In this document: piece by piece, positions 37,208 through 45,418 of the stretch
How positions within the stretch are numbered: position 1 is the first letter of the stretch
Layout of the letters: each line of letters starts with the position of its first letter
From: Actinomycetes bacterium
GTDB lineage: Bacteria; Actinomycetota; Acidimicrobiia; Acidimicrobiales; RAAP-2
DNA length: 59,050 nucleotides
Direction of reading: 5' to 3'
Assembly: GCA_021844425.1 (NCBI GenBank)
Contig: JAKBTL010000022.1
Span: 1 to 59,050, forward strand
Position numbers and translations under genes: made by a program
The notes under the pieces: generated by a model
The model's database searches: none
Seen by the model: the letters and a program-made list of their open reading frames with translations, nothing else
What the model was told of the DNA's origin: nothing

Positions 37208-37225
37208 GGCGGCCTTCGGGCCGCC
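37208..37225. terminator. UUCG-tetraloop hairpin upstream of tig
   Basis: GGCGGCC-TTCG-GGCCGCC, a perfect 7-bp GC stem with a stable C(UUCG)G loop. Either a leader structure of the tig mRNA or a terminator for transcription entering from the other side; no T-run. Confidence 0.35.
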
Positions 37226-37404
37226 GCGCCGCACCGGCGCGTCCAGCCGGGAGCCAGCGACGGCGCACGGCCGGCAGCCGCTATCCCCCAGCTTGGAGGT
37301 CCACGCGGCTAGCTTGCGCGGCTGGGCCGGTCGGCGGCGCTTGCCGGACGGCCGGCGTGGAGCCGTGCCCGAGGTCCGGCGACGAGAGAAGAGAGGAGCC
37401 ACCG

Positions 37405-37560
37405 ATGGCAGATTACGAGGGGTACTGCGTCAAGTGCCGAGAGAAGCGCACGTTCGAAGGCAACGAGGTGCAGCTCGCGAACGGACGGCGTGCCGCCCAG
37501 GGGTCATGCCCCGTCTGCGGCACCAAGATGAACAGGATCCTCGGCAAGGCGGCGGTCTGA
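37405..37560 (+). CDS. Small zinc-ribbon protein (DUF5679-like)
   Basis: 51 aa. Two CxxC knuckles (YCVKCREKR and CPVCGTKMNRIL) about 25 residues apart form a zinc ribbon; KNRT-type sequence TFEGNEVQLANGRRAAQG lies between. Actinobacterial families of this size are annotated DUF5679, function unknown. The ATG at 37405 has GAGGAG 10 nt upstream and matches the family N-terminus (MADYEGYCVKC). Divergent from tig, with 215 nt between. Confidence 0.8.
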   Translation: MADYEGYCVKCREKRTFEGNEVQLANGRRAAQGSCPVCGTKMNRILGKAAV

Positions 37561-37588
37561 GCCGGTCACCCCGCACCCCAGCACGCTG

Positions 37589-37634
37589 CCGGACCTGGTC
37601 CGGGACCCGGACCTGGACCGGGACCCGGACCGGG
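37589..37634. repeat. GC-rich palindromic repeats between the zinc-ribbon gene and tRNA-Pro
   Basis: Alternating CCGGACC/GGTCCGG and CGGGACCCGG elements, e.g. CCGGACC-T-GGTCCGG at 37589-37603. Could fold as a terminator-like structure after the zinc-ribbon gene. Confidence 0.6.
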
Positions 37635-37679
37635 GCGAACGGCGTAGGCTCGTGAGCCGCGGACAGGTCCCGCGGAAGC

Positions 37680-37753
37680 CGGGGAGTGGCGCAGCCTGGT
37701 AGCGCACGTGCTTTGGGTGCACGAGGTCGGGGGTTCGAATCCCCCCTCCCCGA
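37680..37753 (+). tRNA. tRNA-Pro (anticodon UGG)
   Basis: Cloverleaf read directly: acceptor CGGGGAG / CTCCCCG with discriminator A, D arm GCGC..GCGC, anticodon stem CGTGC / GCACG with loop TTTGGGT (anticodon TGG), T stem GGGGG / CCCCC with loop TTCGAAT. 74 nt; CCA is not encoded. It marks the boundary between the core region and the accessory right part. Confidence 0.97.
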
Positions 37754-37839
37754 CTCGGCTCGACCCGACTCGGTAGACGCGAAATCCCTGGTCGAACGCA
37801 CGTGACGGCGCCTCCGGCTTCACGGCGACGATCGTCCGG

Positions 37840-38895
37840 AACATCTCGGGGGAATACGAGGTGGAACGTCCCTACGTCGATCCCCGTGAATGTCGGGTGG
37901 ATCGCTGTGCCGTGCGCTGCGATGGCGTGCGGCAGCGAGGGTGGACCGCCCGGTGGGACGTAGGCGTCCAGGAAGAGCACGTACAGCGGTCGGCCGTCGA
38001 AGGTCACCTGGTGCATCCCCGGAGCACGCCCGACCGTCTCGAGCATGCCGCCGATCGGGCCCGTCGCCATGAGGTGCCCGCGCGTCGGCACGGCCGGCCA
38101 GCGCGCCGCGCAGTCCGCTGTGGAATCGCACACGCTCATGTGGTGCATGTCCGCGCTCGATGTGTAAACCGGGAACGGCAGCCCGCCGAGTCCTTGGTCC
38201 AGCTCGACGGTGAGCACGTCTGCGGTCCCGTAGGGGATCGACGCACCAGGGCGCACGAGCGGGACTGTCCGGTCCACGAACGACGTGGGGGCCGCGTCAG
38301 GCGTGCCGCGCCCGGGTGCCACCAGGTACCAGATCCCTGCCGGCTTGGTACCTGGGTCGAAGAGCTGCTCGCCTGCGGTGTCCCCCGCAGCCGCATCGAG
38401 CGAGAACCGGTGGAGGGGGTGGCCAGCGTAGGTCACCTGATGCACCGCGTGGCCCTCGATCGTGCGGGCCACCGTTCCGAGCAGCGTCGGGTGCACCTCG
38501 GTCCCGGCCATCGGGCGCCCTGTCGTGAGCAGCGCCGGCCAGATATGGACCGCGCACACTGTCCCTGTGCAGCCGTAGGTGGCAGGGTTCGCCGGAGCAT
38601 CGGCGGTCAGCAGGTACAAGGAGCAACCCGCCTACGGTCCCGATCCGACAACGAGCGCGGGGCCGAAGCGGGTCCTCACGGACGACACGACTGCAGGAGC
38701 GGTCGGCATGGGTTTCGAGCCCAGCGGCGTCGAGCACGGCTCGGTGCTCGTAAGGGTGCCCGCCGTCGTGCGGCTGGGCGAAGCGCCTACGGCGCCCTGC
38801 GGCACCAGCACCTCCAGCCCTGCGGCCAACCACACCCGAATCAGCCCTGCTGCACCGGCTGCGAGCAACGCGGCGAGCCTGGAACGTCGGCTCAT
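37840..38895 (-). pseudogene. Secreted repeat protein (PF03640-like), interrupted by an in-frame TAG
   Basis: The ATG at 38895 has AGGAGG at good distance and starts a signal peptide (RRSRLAALLAAGAAGLI). After 87 codons a TAG at 38632-38634 stops translation inside the first repeat (RFGPALVVGSGP, stop, AGCSLYLLTADAP). Downstream in the same frame two COG4315/PF03640-type repeats continue: YLLTADAP...CTGTVCAVHIWPALL and VYTSSADM...CDSTADCAARWPAVP, each followed by HQVT.G.PL. The frame then has no stop near the domain end (GTFHLVFP) and runs antisense through tRNA-Pro. The likely intact product was a secreted protein of about 340 aa. End position estimated. Confidence 0.72.
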
Positions 38896-39118
38896 CGCGT
38901 ACCTCCTCTCGTCGACTCTTCTCCCCGTCCACAACGCCCGCGTGGACGAGGCCTTTCACGTCAGACAGCCCCGCGATCCCTGCGACGTAGCTTCTCGACT
39001 TCGCGCCTGGTCACCAGCTCCAACGAGCCGAGTCAACGCGCCCTCACCCGAGCCCAACATGGACCTGACGGCTCCGCCGTGAGCTGAGTCCCTCGGGCGG
39101 GCTGCCGCATCTGCTGCA

Positions 39119-40417
39119 TCAGGGATGGACTTCGGCGTCGGCGCCTTCGAGGCCGCTCGTGTCGAGCGGGACATCCCGGGTCTCGGGAATGGCCCAGAGC
39201 ACGATCGGCACTGCCACGAGGAACAGCAGCACCATGGCGGTGACTGCGGTGCCGATGCTGTGCAGCGGCGCCGTGCGCGCTCCGAGGATCCCCACGAGGG
39301 CAGGGCCCAGCACCGCCCCCGTGTTGCCGAAGCCGTTCCGGATCCACGCCGACGCCTGCGCGCGCAGGTGCGTCGGGAACAGCTCGGTGGCGAACGCCGA
39401 CAGCACCGGCGCGATGCCGACGCCGAAGAAGGCCGTCCCGACGAGGAACGGCAGCATCACCCAGCGATCGGCCACCTGAAAGGTGACGACCGCACAGCCG
39501 ACGGCGCCCAGGGTGTAGATGACGCTCGTCGGGCGCCGTCCGAGGCGGTCCATCATGCGGCCGCAAGCGAGGTAGCCGACCACGCTGAGTAGGGCGGCGA
39601 CGGCGAAGAAGGTGCCAGCCGTGCCGGTGCCGAAATGGCGCTCGCGCTCGACGTAGTACGTCCACCACCCGATGGCCGCCGTGGAGCCCAGCCCCTGGAG
39701 AAAGGCGATGGTGCCCACCGCCAGCGCGCGGGAGCGGGGTGAGCCGCGCCAGAGCGCGATGGCCCCGGCTGCGACCTGACGGGCCGAGCGGCGCGCGACG
39801 CCAGCTCGAGCCTTGGCGGCCAAGAGGTAGGCATGGCTCTCACGCAACCCGCGGCGGGCGATCGCGACCACCAGCAGCGGCACCGCGGCGAGAAGGAAGA
39901 ACGCACGCCAGCCGATCGGGTTGTGGAGGAACCCGACTGCGACGAGCACCCCTGCCAGCACCGCGCCGAGCGGGCTCACGAGGAGCAGCCAGGAGAGGAA
40001 GCGCCCACGCCGCTCGGGGGGCACCTCCTCCGCCAGCAGGGTCACCGCGACGCCGAACTCGGCTCCGATGAACACCTGCGCGCCAAACTGGAACGCTGCG
40101 AAGGACCACAGGTTCCACGACACCGCGGTGAGGGTGGTGAAGACCGTGTAGCCGAGGATCGACCACATGAGGATGGGCCGCCTGCCGACCCGGTCGGCCG
40201 CCAGGACCACGAAGAAGGCGACGAACTGGCCGGACCCGATCGGGATGTTGGCGATCCCGATGGCCGCCGTCCCCACGTGGAACGCCGCCTTCAGCTGGGT
40301 GAGCAGGACCGCTCGGAGCTCGGCGTCGTAGGAGTTGAACAGCGCAGAGGGGACCAAGAGCGCGAGCAGCAGCCGCAGGTAGCCGCTGGAGCGAGGCTGC
40401 GCGGCAACGTCGCTCAC
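39119..40417 (-). CDS. MFS transporter, sugar/metabolite-transporter-like
   Basis: 432 aa. Twelve-helix major-facilitator permease of the inner membrane; the cytoplasmic loop 2-3 motif is seen as AADRVGRRPILMW and its second copy as CGRMMDRLGRRPTSVIY, plus FIGAEFGVAVTLLAEEVPPERRGR and ATELFPTHLRAQASAW typical of metabolite:H+ symporters. The substrate cannot be inferred. Start uncertain: GTG 40417 (VSDVAAQPRSSGYL) begins 10 residues before the first helix; the frame is open over 120 codons upstream with no hydrophobic content. Isolated; no regulator next to it on the same strand. The 238 nt upstream (40418-40655) show no gene. Confidence 0.85.
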   Translation of the reverse strand: MSDVAAQPRSSGYLRLLLALLVPSALFNSYDAELRAVLLTQLKAAFHVGTAAIGIANIPIGSGQFVAFFVVLAADRVGRRPILMWSILGYTVFTTLTAVSWNLWSFAAFQFGAQVFIGAEFGVAVTLLAEEVPPERRGRFLSWLLLVSPLGAVLAGVLVAVGFLHNPIGWRAFFLLAAVPLLVVAIARRGLRESHAYLLAAKARAGVARRSARQVAAGAIALWRGSPRSRALAVGTIAFLQGLGSTAAIGWWTYYVERERHFGTGTAGTFFAVAALLSVVGYLACGRMMDRLGRRPTSVIYTLGAVGCAVVTFQVADRWVMLPFLVGTAFFGVGIAPVLSAFATELFPTHLRAQASAWIRNGFGNTGAVLGPALVGILGARTAPLHSIGTAVTAMVLLFLVAVPIVLWAIPETRDVPLDTSGLEGADAEVHP

Positions 40418-40655
40418 GAGGCCTGCGCACCAATCGCAATCGCCATCGCCCGCAGTCTCCCCTCTTCCCCACACGCGCGGCGATCGGGTCACGTTCCTGC
40501 CACGTTCGGGGACGTCGGCCTGAACATGGGAGTGGAGCTCTGGCCGGTGGCAAAGCGCCGTACCAAGAGCCGGCGATCGGCAGCCGACAAAGCGGCACCT
40601 GCACCTCGTCTCACGAGGCCGTTGCGGAACAGCCCCACCGTTCGTGCTCGATCTT

Positions 40656-42443
40656 CTATGGTTCCTCCCCGGCTCGACTGAACGTGTCGGCCACGGTCGG
40701 TGATGGCGGATGGACAATGTAAAGGTCGCTGTGGGCGCGTCGCGCCACTTCGGCGGTCGTGCTGGAGCCGAGGAGCTCGGCGTAGCGACCATGGCTAGGC
40801 GCGCCGACGACGATCACACTCGCATGGCGGTCGTTGGCGAACGTGGCAATGCGACGCCCGACGTCGCCGTGCTCGCCCATGACCTCGAGGACGTACCCGC
40901 TCGCGGGGATCCCTCGGGCCGCGGCTTGCGCGATGAGCGCTTGGATCGTGTCGCGGACCTGGGGAGAGTCCATTTGTTCGGTCTCTACGACCTCGTCCAT
41001 CGCGATGTCGGTCTCCACGACGTGGAGGATCTGGAGCGGGCGGTTGAGCGCCTGGGCGAGGTCGGCCGCGACAGCGCAGAGGTGATCCGCCCTGGCCCGG
41101 CCCTCGACGGCGACGACGATCGGGGCGCGGTGGCCGTCCTCCGATGCGACGTCGGGAGCGACGTCGGGAGCAATGGCGGCGGGGCCAGCGACTGGTCTCG
41201 CCTGTGGAGAGACCACTGGGCTCAATGGTGCAAGCGGGACGGGCACGACCCGTTGTTCCTCTTGCCTGCGGTCGGCGACAGAGAGGAGCGAGTGGCCGCG
41301 GCTGAGGACGACGATGCCGAGAACTTCGGCGGCCGCGCCCAGGTAGAAGGGGACGTGGACGTTGTAGTGGGCAGCGAGCCGGGCGGCGACGTAGGGGGCG
41401 AGCCCGCCACCGATGAAGCGGACGAAGCCGTAGGTGGCCGACGTCAGCGATCGTTCGAAGGGTGAGACCGCCATGACGGCCTGGGTGGTGAGGGTGTTGT
41501 TGAGCCCGACGAAGATGCCCGAGACGATCACCGCGGCGATCAGGGTGGTCTGCGACGCAGTGAAGGCGGCGATGACGACCAGGTCGGCACCGAGCATCGC
41601 CAGGTTGACGTAGAGGACCCTCGGGGTCCCGAAGCGGCGCTGGAGGCGGGGGGCGACGAAGACGGCGAAGATCCCCACCAGGACGCCCCAGGCCGTGAAG
41701 GTGTAGCCGAGCTGGTGGATCCCGAGGTGCATCGGGAACGGCGTGTAGGCGAGCAGGGTGAAGAAACCCCAGTTGTAGCAGAGCGCGGTAAAGCTCATGA
41801 TGGCGAGGCCGCGGTTGCGCAGGCAGGTGACCGGCTCTTTGACCGAGAGCTTTCGCGAGGGCCTGGGCGTCGCGTCCAGGAGCACGAGGATCGACACGAG
41901 GGAGATCGCCATGAGCACGGTCACCCCGAAGAAGGGGCCCCGCCAGGAGATACCGCCGAGCTCGCCGCCGACGAGCGGGCCGAGGCCGATCCCTACCCCG
42001 AGGGCCGTCTCGTACAAGATGATCGCCCCGGCGAACCCGCCGCTCGCCGACGCGATGATGGCAGCGAGGGAAGTGGCGATGAAAAAGGCGTTGCCGAGCC
42101 CCCAGCCGGCACGGAAGACGATGATCCCCCCGATGCCGTTGGACGCACCGGCGAGCGCGCTGAACACGACGATGAGCGTGAGCCCGATGACCAGGGTCCG
42201 CTTGGCTCCGATGCGGCTCGAGACCCAGCCGGTGATGAGCATCGCGACGGCGGTGATCACGAGGTAGCTGGTGAAGAGCAGCTCGACGGTGGAAGGCGTG
42301 GCCCTTAGATCTTTGGCGAGCGCCGGGAGGATCGGGTCGACGAGCCCGATGCCCATGAACGACACCACGCAGGCGAAGGCCACCGCCCACACCGCCTTGG
42401 GTTGGCGGAACGGGCTGGCTGCCGCGGCGTGGGCGGCGTTCAC
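40656..42443 (-). CDS. MFS drug-efflux-like transporter fused to a universal-stress domain
   Basis: 595 aa. Residues about 15-405 are a DHA1-type 12-TM MFS permease (SFMGIGLVDPILPALAKDLRATPS; ITGWVSSRIGAKRTLVIG; FRAGWGLGNAFF). A Pro/Ala-rich linker (about 410-455) joins a cytoplasmic UspA-like domain (about 460-585: IVVAVEGRARADHLCAVAADLAQ, LQILHVVE, VIVVGAPSHGRYAELLGSSTTAEVARRAH, DLYIVH). The G-x2-G-x9-G(S/T) ATP-binding element is recognisable as GAPSHG..LLGSST. The GTG start overlaps the MarR stop, so the pair is one operon; the MarR protein presumably controls it. Nucleotide-sensing control of transport is inference. Confidence 0.86.
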   Translation of the reverse strand: MNAAHAAAASPFRQPKAVWAVAFACVVSFMGIGLVDPILPALAKDLRATPSTVELLFTSYLVITAVAMLITGWVSSRIGAKRTLVIGLTLIVVFSALAGASNGIGGIIVFRAGWGLGNAFFIATSLAAIIASASGGFAGAIILYETALGVGIGLGPLVGGELGGISWRGPFFGVTVLMAISLVSILVLLDATPRPSRKLSVKEPVTCLRNRGLAIMSFTALCYNWGFFTLLAYTPFPMHLGIHQLGYTFTAWGVLVGIFAVFVAPRLQRRFGTPRVLYVNLAMLGADLVVIAAFTASQTTLIAAVIVSGIFVGLNNTLTTQAVMAVSPFERSLTSATYGFVRFIGGGLAPYVAARLAAHYNVHVPFYLGAAAEVLGIVVLSRGHSLLSVADRRQEEQRVVPVPLAPLSPVVSPQARPVAGPAAIAPDVAPDVASEDGHRAPIVVAVEGRARADHLCAVAADLAQALNRPLQILHVVETDIAMDEVVETEQMDSPQVRDTIQALIAQAAARGIPASGYVLEVMGEHGDVGRRIATFANDRHASVIVVGAPSHGRYAELLGSSTTAEVARRAHSDLYIVHPPSPTVADTFSRAGEEP

Positions 42444-42931
42444 CGCAAAGCGCCTCTGGGGCCGGGGGTGAGCCGGTGGGGAGCTTCGGTGCCGAGGTCG
42501 CCGAGGGCGGCCAGCGCCCGCAGGGCCGGCAGCGCGTCTCGTAGCGATGCGGCCTGGTCGTCGGGAAGGTCGTCGATGAGCCGCACGAGCCCGTTGGCAC
42601 CGGCCTGGCGACGCTCCTCCACGTAGCGCTCACCCGCCGGGCTGAGGGCGACCAGCACGCCCCGGCCGTCGCTGGGATCGCTGCGGCGCTCTGCAAGACC
42701 GAGGTCCTCGAGCTTGGTCACAAGGGCGGTCATCGACGGCTGCGTGACCCCGTGGAGGGCAGCGAGGTGGGTGATGCGCTGCGGCCCGTCGCGTTCGAGC
42801 GTGTACAGCGTCGCCGCGGCAGTCAGGCTGATCTCGCGAGGCATGCGCCGCACGACCGCTGCGGCGAGCGAGTACAGCGCGACCGCAATCTCGTTTCGTT
42901 GCGAGGCTGGCTCTGGGAGTGGGGGTCTCAC
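42440..42931 (-). CDS. MarR-family transcriptional regulator
   Basis: 163 aa. Winged-helix dimer: LTAAATLYTLERDGPQRITHLAALHGVTQPSMTALVTKLEDLGL (about 36-79) contains the HTH, followed by the wing RRSDPSDGRGVLVALSPAGERYV. Typical repressor of an adjacent exporter; here it is transcribed with, and overlaps, the MFS-Usp gene. GTG start, with an AT-rich palindromic segment 10 nt upstream that is the likely operator. Confidence 0.92.
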   Translation of the reverse strand: MRPPLPEPASQRNEIAVALYSLAAAVVRRMPREISLTAAATLYTLERDGPQRITHLAALHGVTQPSMTALVTKLEDLGLAERRSDPSDGRGVLVALSPAGERYVEERRQAGANGLVRLIDDLPDDQAASLRDALPALRALAALGDLGTEAPHRLTPGPRGALR

Positions 42932-42940
42932 AGCGAGCGA

Positions 42941-42960
42941 CTATAGTGTTATCTATATAG
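42941..42960. promoter_or_regulatory. AT-rich palindromic operator/promoter for the MarR-MFS operon
   Basis: CTATA-N10-TATAG, with nested CTATAG boxes, in otherwise very GC-rich DNA between the divergent MarR gene and the kinase-like pseudogene. Position and symmetry suit a MarR-type operator overlapping a -10 element. Confidence 0.5.
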
Positions 42961-42972
42961 GCATGCCGCGAG

Positions 42973-43531
42973 ATGGGAGATGGCGTGCGACCAGAGAAGC
43001 CGGTGGTGACCATCTCCGCTGCCGACGGCGCAGGCGGCGGGTTCGTCGGCCCCCGGGTTGCCGAACGCCTCGGCGTCACGTTCTGGGACCGCGCGATCCC
43101 CGCCTCGGTCGCAGCCGACCTGCCAGAGCGCCCAGAAGAGGTGCTCGCCGTCGAAAACGAGCTGGGTCGGGGCCTCAAGCCACTGGATCTCGTTCTTCTC
43201 CGCCTCGGGAGTGGTCTGGGCGGGGCAACCCCCGCTCGACGTGGAGTCGCACCACGACGAGGCCGCCTACGAGGTGCGCATCGCCCAGGTGATGGACCTG
43301 GCCGGCTTGGACGAGCACACTGCCCGGCGCGCGCGGCACCACACCGACACCGCCCGCCACCGCTACGTCCAGCGCCTTTACCACGCCGACGTCGCGGGCC
43401 ACCGTCTCTACCACTTGTGGATCGACGCGACCGCGGTCCCGCTGGCCACCTGCGTCGACATCATCGTGGAGGCAGCACGGGGGAAAGATGCGGTCCGCCG
43501 ACTCGGCACCGGCGACGATGCGCTCCTCTGA
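42973..43531 (+). pseudogene. Cytidylate-kinase-like (PF13189) gene, frameshifted and internally deleted
   Basis: The N-terminal part (42973 to about 43210) reads VVTISAADGAGGGFVGPRVAERLGVTFWDRAIPASVAA, matching the start of cytidylate-kinase-like proteins (VTISR.YGAGG..). The C-terminal part is in another frame (about 43210-43531): EVRIAQVMDLAGLDEHTARR, TARHRYVQRLYHADV, YHLWIDATAVPLATCVDIIVEAA. The middle of the family (the GGVILGR-type strand and about 80 residues) is missing. One frameshift plus a deletion, so not functional. Related proteins are often found near stress-type transporters, as here. Confidence 0.7.
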
Positions 43532-43587
43532 GCTCGTCGCCCGGGGCCGGATGCCGGGTCAACACACAGCAGCGGTCCGACGCCCGT

Positions 43588-43726
43588 GCGTGGTCGAGAG
43601 GCCCGGGCACACCCGCGGCCGTGTGGTCTTCAGCGACGGTTGCCCGCTCCGCGAACCGGCTGCTGTTCGCCGGCGACCACGTCCTGCGGGCGATCACCCG
43701 TGCGATCGACACCTATGCAGGGATGG
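43588..43726 (+). pseudogene. Relic of a metallo-beta-lactamase-fold gene
   Basis: Two short pieces in different frames match the MBL fold: VERPGHTRGRVVFSDG (compare TPGHSPGHVCLYSDD of the intact gene at 45419) and RLLFAGDHVLRAITRAIDTY (compare RLLLSGDHVLPRITPNIS). No intact frame connects them. The stretch 43532-43839 otherwise holds only decayed sequence. Confidence 0.5.
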
Positions 43727-43839
43727 CGCCGATACGTGTCGTGCGCCTGTGGTTCGGAGGACCTCGGGCTCGCCCACTTCGGGTATCGGGCCCTCGAACC
43801 GACGAGGATCGTGAAGCGCTACCGACTCTGGGGCGCTGC

Positions 43840-44832
43840 TCAGGTGTCGAGGCTCACGCGGCGCGGCTCATTGCGAGCCAACTGGGACCCAGTGGTCCCC
43901 GACATGGGGACCTCCGACGCGTCGAGGGGTGAGGAGCACCACATCCCCTGCACAAGGTCGCACCCGAGTGCTCGGATCACCTGCGCCTGCGCGGCCGTCT
44001 CGACTCCCTCGGCAGCCACGACCATGCCGAGCTCGTGTCCGAGGTTCACCATTGCGGCAACGATCTTCGTGCTCTCCCCTTCGTCGATGCATTGCACGAA
44101 GCACTTGTCGATCTTCAAGATGTCGACAGGGAGGTGGCGCAGGCAGCTGAGCGAGGAGTACCCCGTGCCGAAGTCGTCGACCGCCAAGGCGACGCCGGCA
44201 GCCTTCAGGGCCCGGAGCACCCCAAGTGACGCCTCGGCATCGCGCATCAGGGTGCTCTCGGTGATCTCGCAGACCAGGGAGCGACCTGACAGGCGGGTGC
44301 ATGCCATCACCCGCCGCACGAGCTCGACCACCTCCGGATCCTCGATCTGGCGGGCAGACAGGTTCACCGTCACCGAATCGAGCGCGGGCCACGGACCCGC
44401 CCACCAGCGCGCGAGCTGACGACACGCCTCCTCGAGCACCCACGCGCCGATGGGAACGATGAGCCCGGTGTCCTCGGCAATCGGGATGAACCGCTCCGGT
44501 CCGACGACGCCGAGCTCTGGGTGGCGCCAGCGGACGAGTGCCTCGAGGCTGACCGTCGAGGAGCTCGACATGTCGACGATCGGCTGGTAACGCACGAAGA
44601 GCTCCCCCCTTCCGAGCGCGCGGTGGAGTGTGCTTTCCGTCGTGACACGGTCGAGCTCGATCACGGCCACGGCAACCGACGAACCACCCTCGAGGGCGTC
44701 GACCGCGGAGGCGAGCCGCCGGTCGAACGTCGTCTGGCTCACGAAGCTCGCCCGCTGGTGGGCCACCACCTCGGCGTGCCGGCGCGCAACAAGCGGGCGC
44801 GAGCTCCCCACCGGCGCGCCAGAGGAACGCAC
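43840..44832 (-). CDS. EAL-domain c-di-GMP phosphodiesterase (C-terminal part of a split gene)
   Basis: 330 aa open frame. The EAL domain (about 66-310) is complete: EAL at 97-99, VNLSARQ (156-162), CEITES (188-193), DDFGTGYSSL (219-228), ILKIDKCFV (238-246) and AEGVET (274-279), i.e. the catalytic Glu, Asn, Asp, Lys set for hydrolysing c-di-GMP. The first about 65 residues (HQRASFVSQTTFDRRLASAV..SSVAVAVIELDRV) look like the beginning of a GGDEF domain whose remainder, including the GGDEF motif, is deleted. The PAS region upstream is in another frame, so this part is made only if translation restarts at the ATG 44832. Confidence 0.7.
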   Translation of the reverse strand: MRSSGAPVGSSRPLVARRHAEVVAHQRASFVSQTTFDRRLASAVDALEGGSSVAVAVIELDRVTTESTLHRALGRGELFVRYQPIVDMSSSSTVSLEALVRWRHPELGVVGPERFIPIAEDTGLIVPIGAWVLEEACRQLARWWAGPWPALDSVTVNLSARQIEDPEVVELVRRVMACTRLSGRSLVCEITESTLMRDAEASLGVLRALKAAGVALAVDDFGTGYSSLSCLRHLPVDILKIDKCFVQCIDEGESTKIVAAMVNLGHELGMVVAAEGVETAAQAQVIRALGCDLVQGMWCSSPLDASEVPMSGTTGSQLARNEPRRVSLDT

Positions 44833-45184
44833 AGACTCGGAGTGCAGACCGCTTCCCCGTGGTGAGCTCCCTCGAGTCGGCGACGACGGTCAAGCCGTCG
44901 CTGGCAAGGAGCGGCACCCGCGTGGCCACGACCTCGGGAAAGTCCGTTTCCCCTACCGCACACGTCGCGGATGGGAGTGCGTCGATCCCATGCGCCACAG
45001 ACTCCGCTCCACGCGTAGCCAGCCCCCTCGCCGGCCTGCCGAGCATCTCGTCGCGCGTCCAGCCGAGAAGGGTCTTCGCACCCGAGGACCACTCGGTGAT
45101 CCGACCGCGACGGTCGACCTCCACGTATGCGTCCCGGCTGCCGTTCACCACCTGGTGAAGCCGTCGTGCGGCACGCTTGCTCAC
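44833..45184 (-). pseudogene. PAS-domain N-terminus, out of frame with the EAL gene
   Basis: From the GTG at 45184 (AAGAAGG at good distance) the frame encodes a PAS fold: QVVNGSRDAYVEVDRRGRIT, EWSSGAKTLLGWTRDEMLGR, VPLLASDGLTVVADSREL. Near 44850 the homology ends (LRVCAFLWRAGGEL) and the matching continuation is in the frame of the EAL ORF. One net frameshift separates sensor and output domains of a former PAS-GGDEF-EAL protein. Confidence 0.65.
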
Positions 45185-45418
45185 GCTCACCTTCTTCGGG
45201 CCGGGTGCCGGCCAGACCGCCGCTCGACCCGCCGTCCCCAGTCCCGGCCTTGGCTAGCAATGCCAGTTGCACACGGTAGGAGGCAACCTAGCTGCATCCG
45301 GATTGGCCACGCAAGGACCACTGGGCTCGGGACATCCCGATCCGCACACGCGGCGCCTGCCTGAGCTTGCACGCTGCGCCTCGCGTCGTCGGCCCGACCG
45401 CCGGTTACCGTGCAACGG

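Noticed and set aside
37600-37800. Peptide GGGIRTPDLVHPKHVRYQ on the minus strand
   Set aside because: It is the antisense translation of tRNA-Pro, a well-known spurious protein pattern, not a domain.
45195-45300. Structured-looking leader (GCAGCTAGG, GTTGC/GCAAC stems) upstream of the PAS gene as a c-di-GMP riboswitch
   Set aside because: Tempting because the gene is c-di-GMP related, but the conserved GEMM core is not recognisable.
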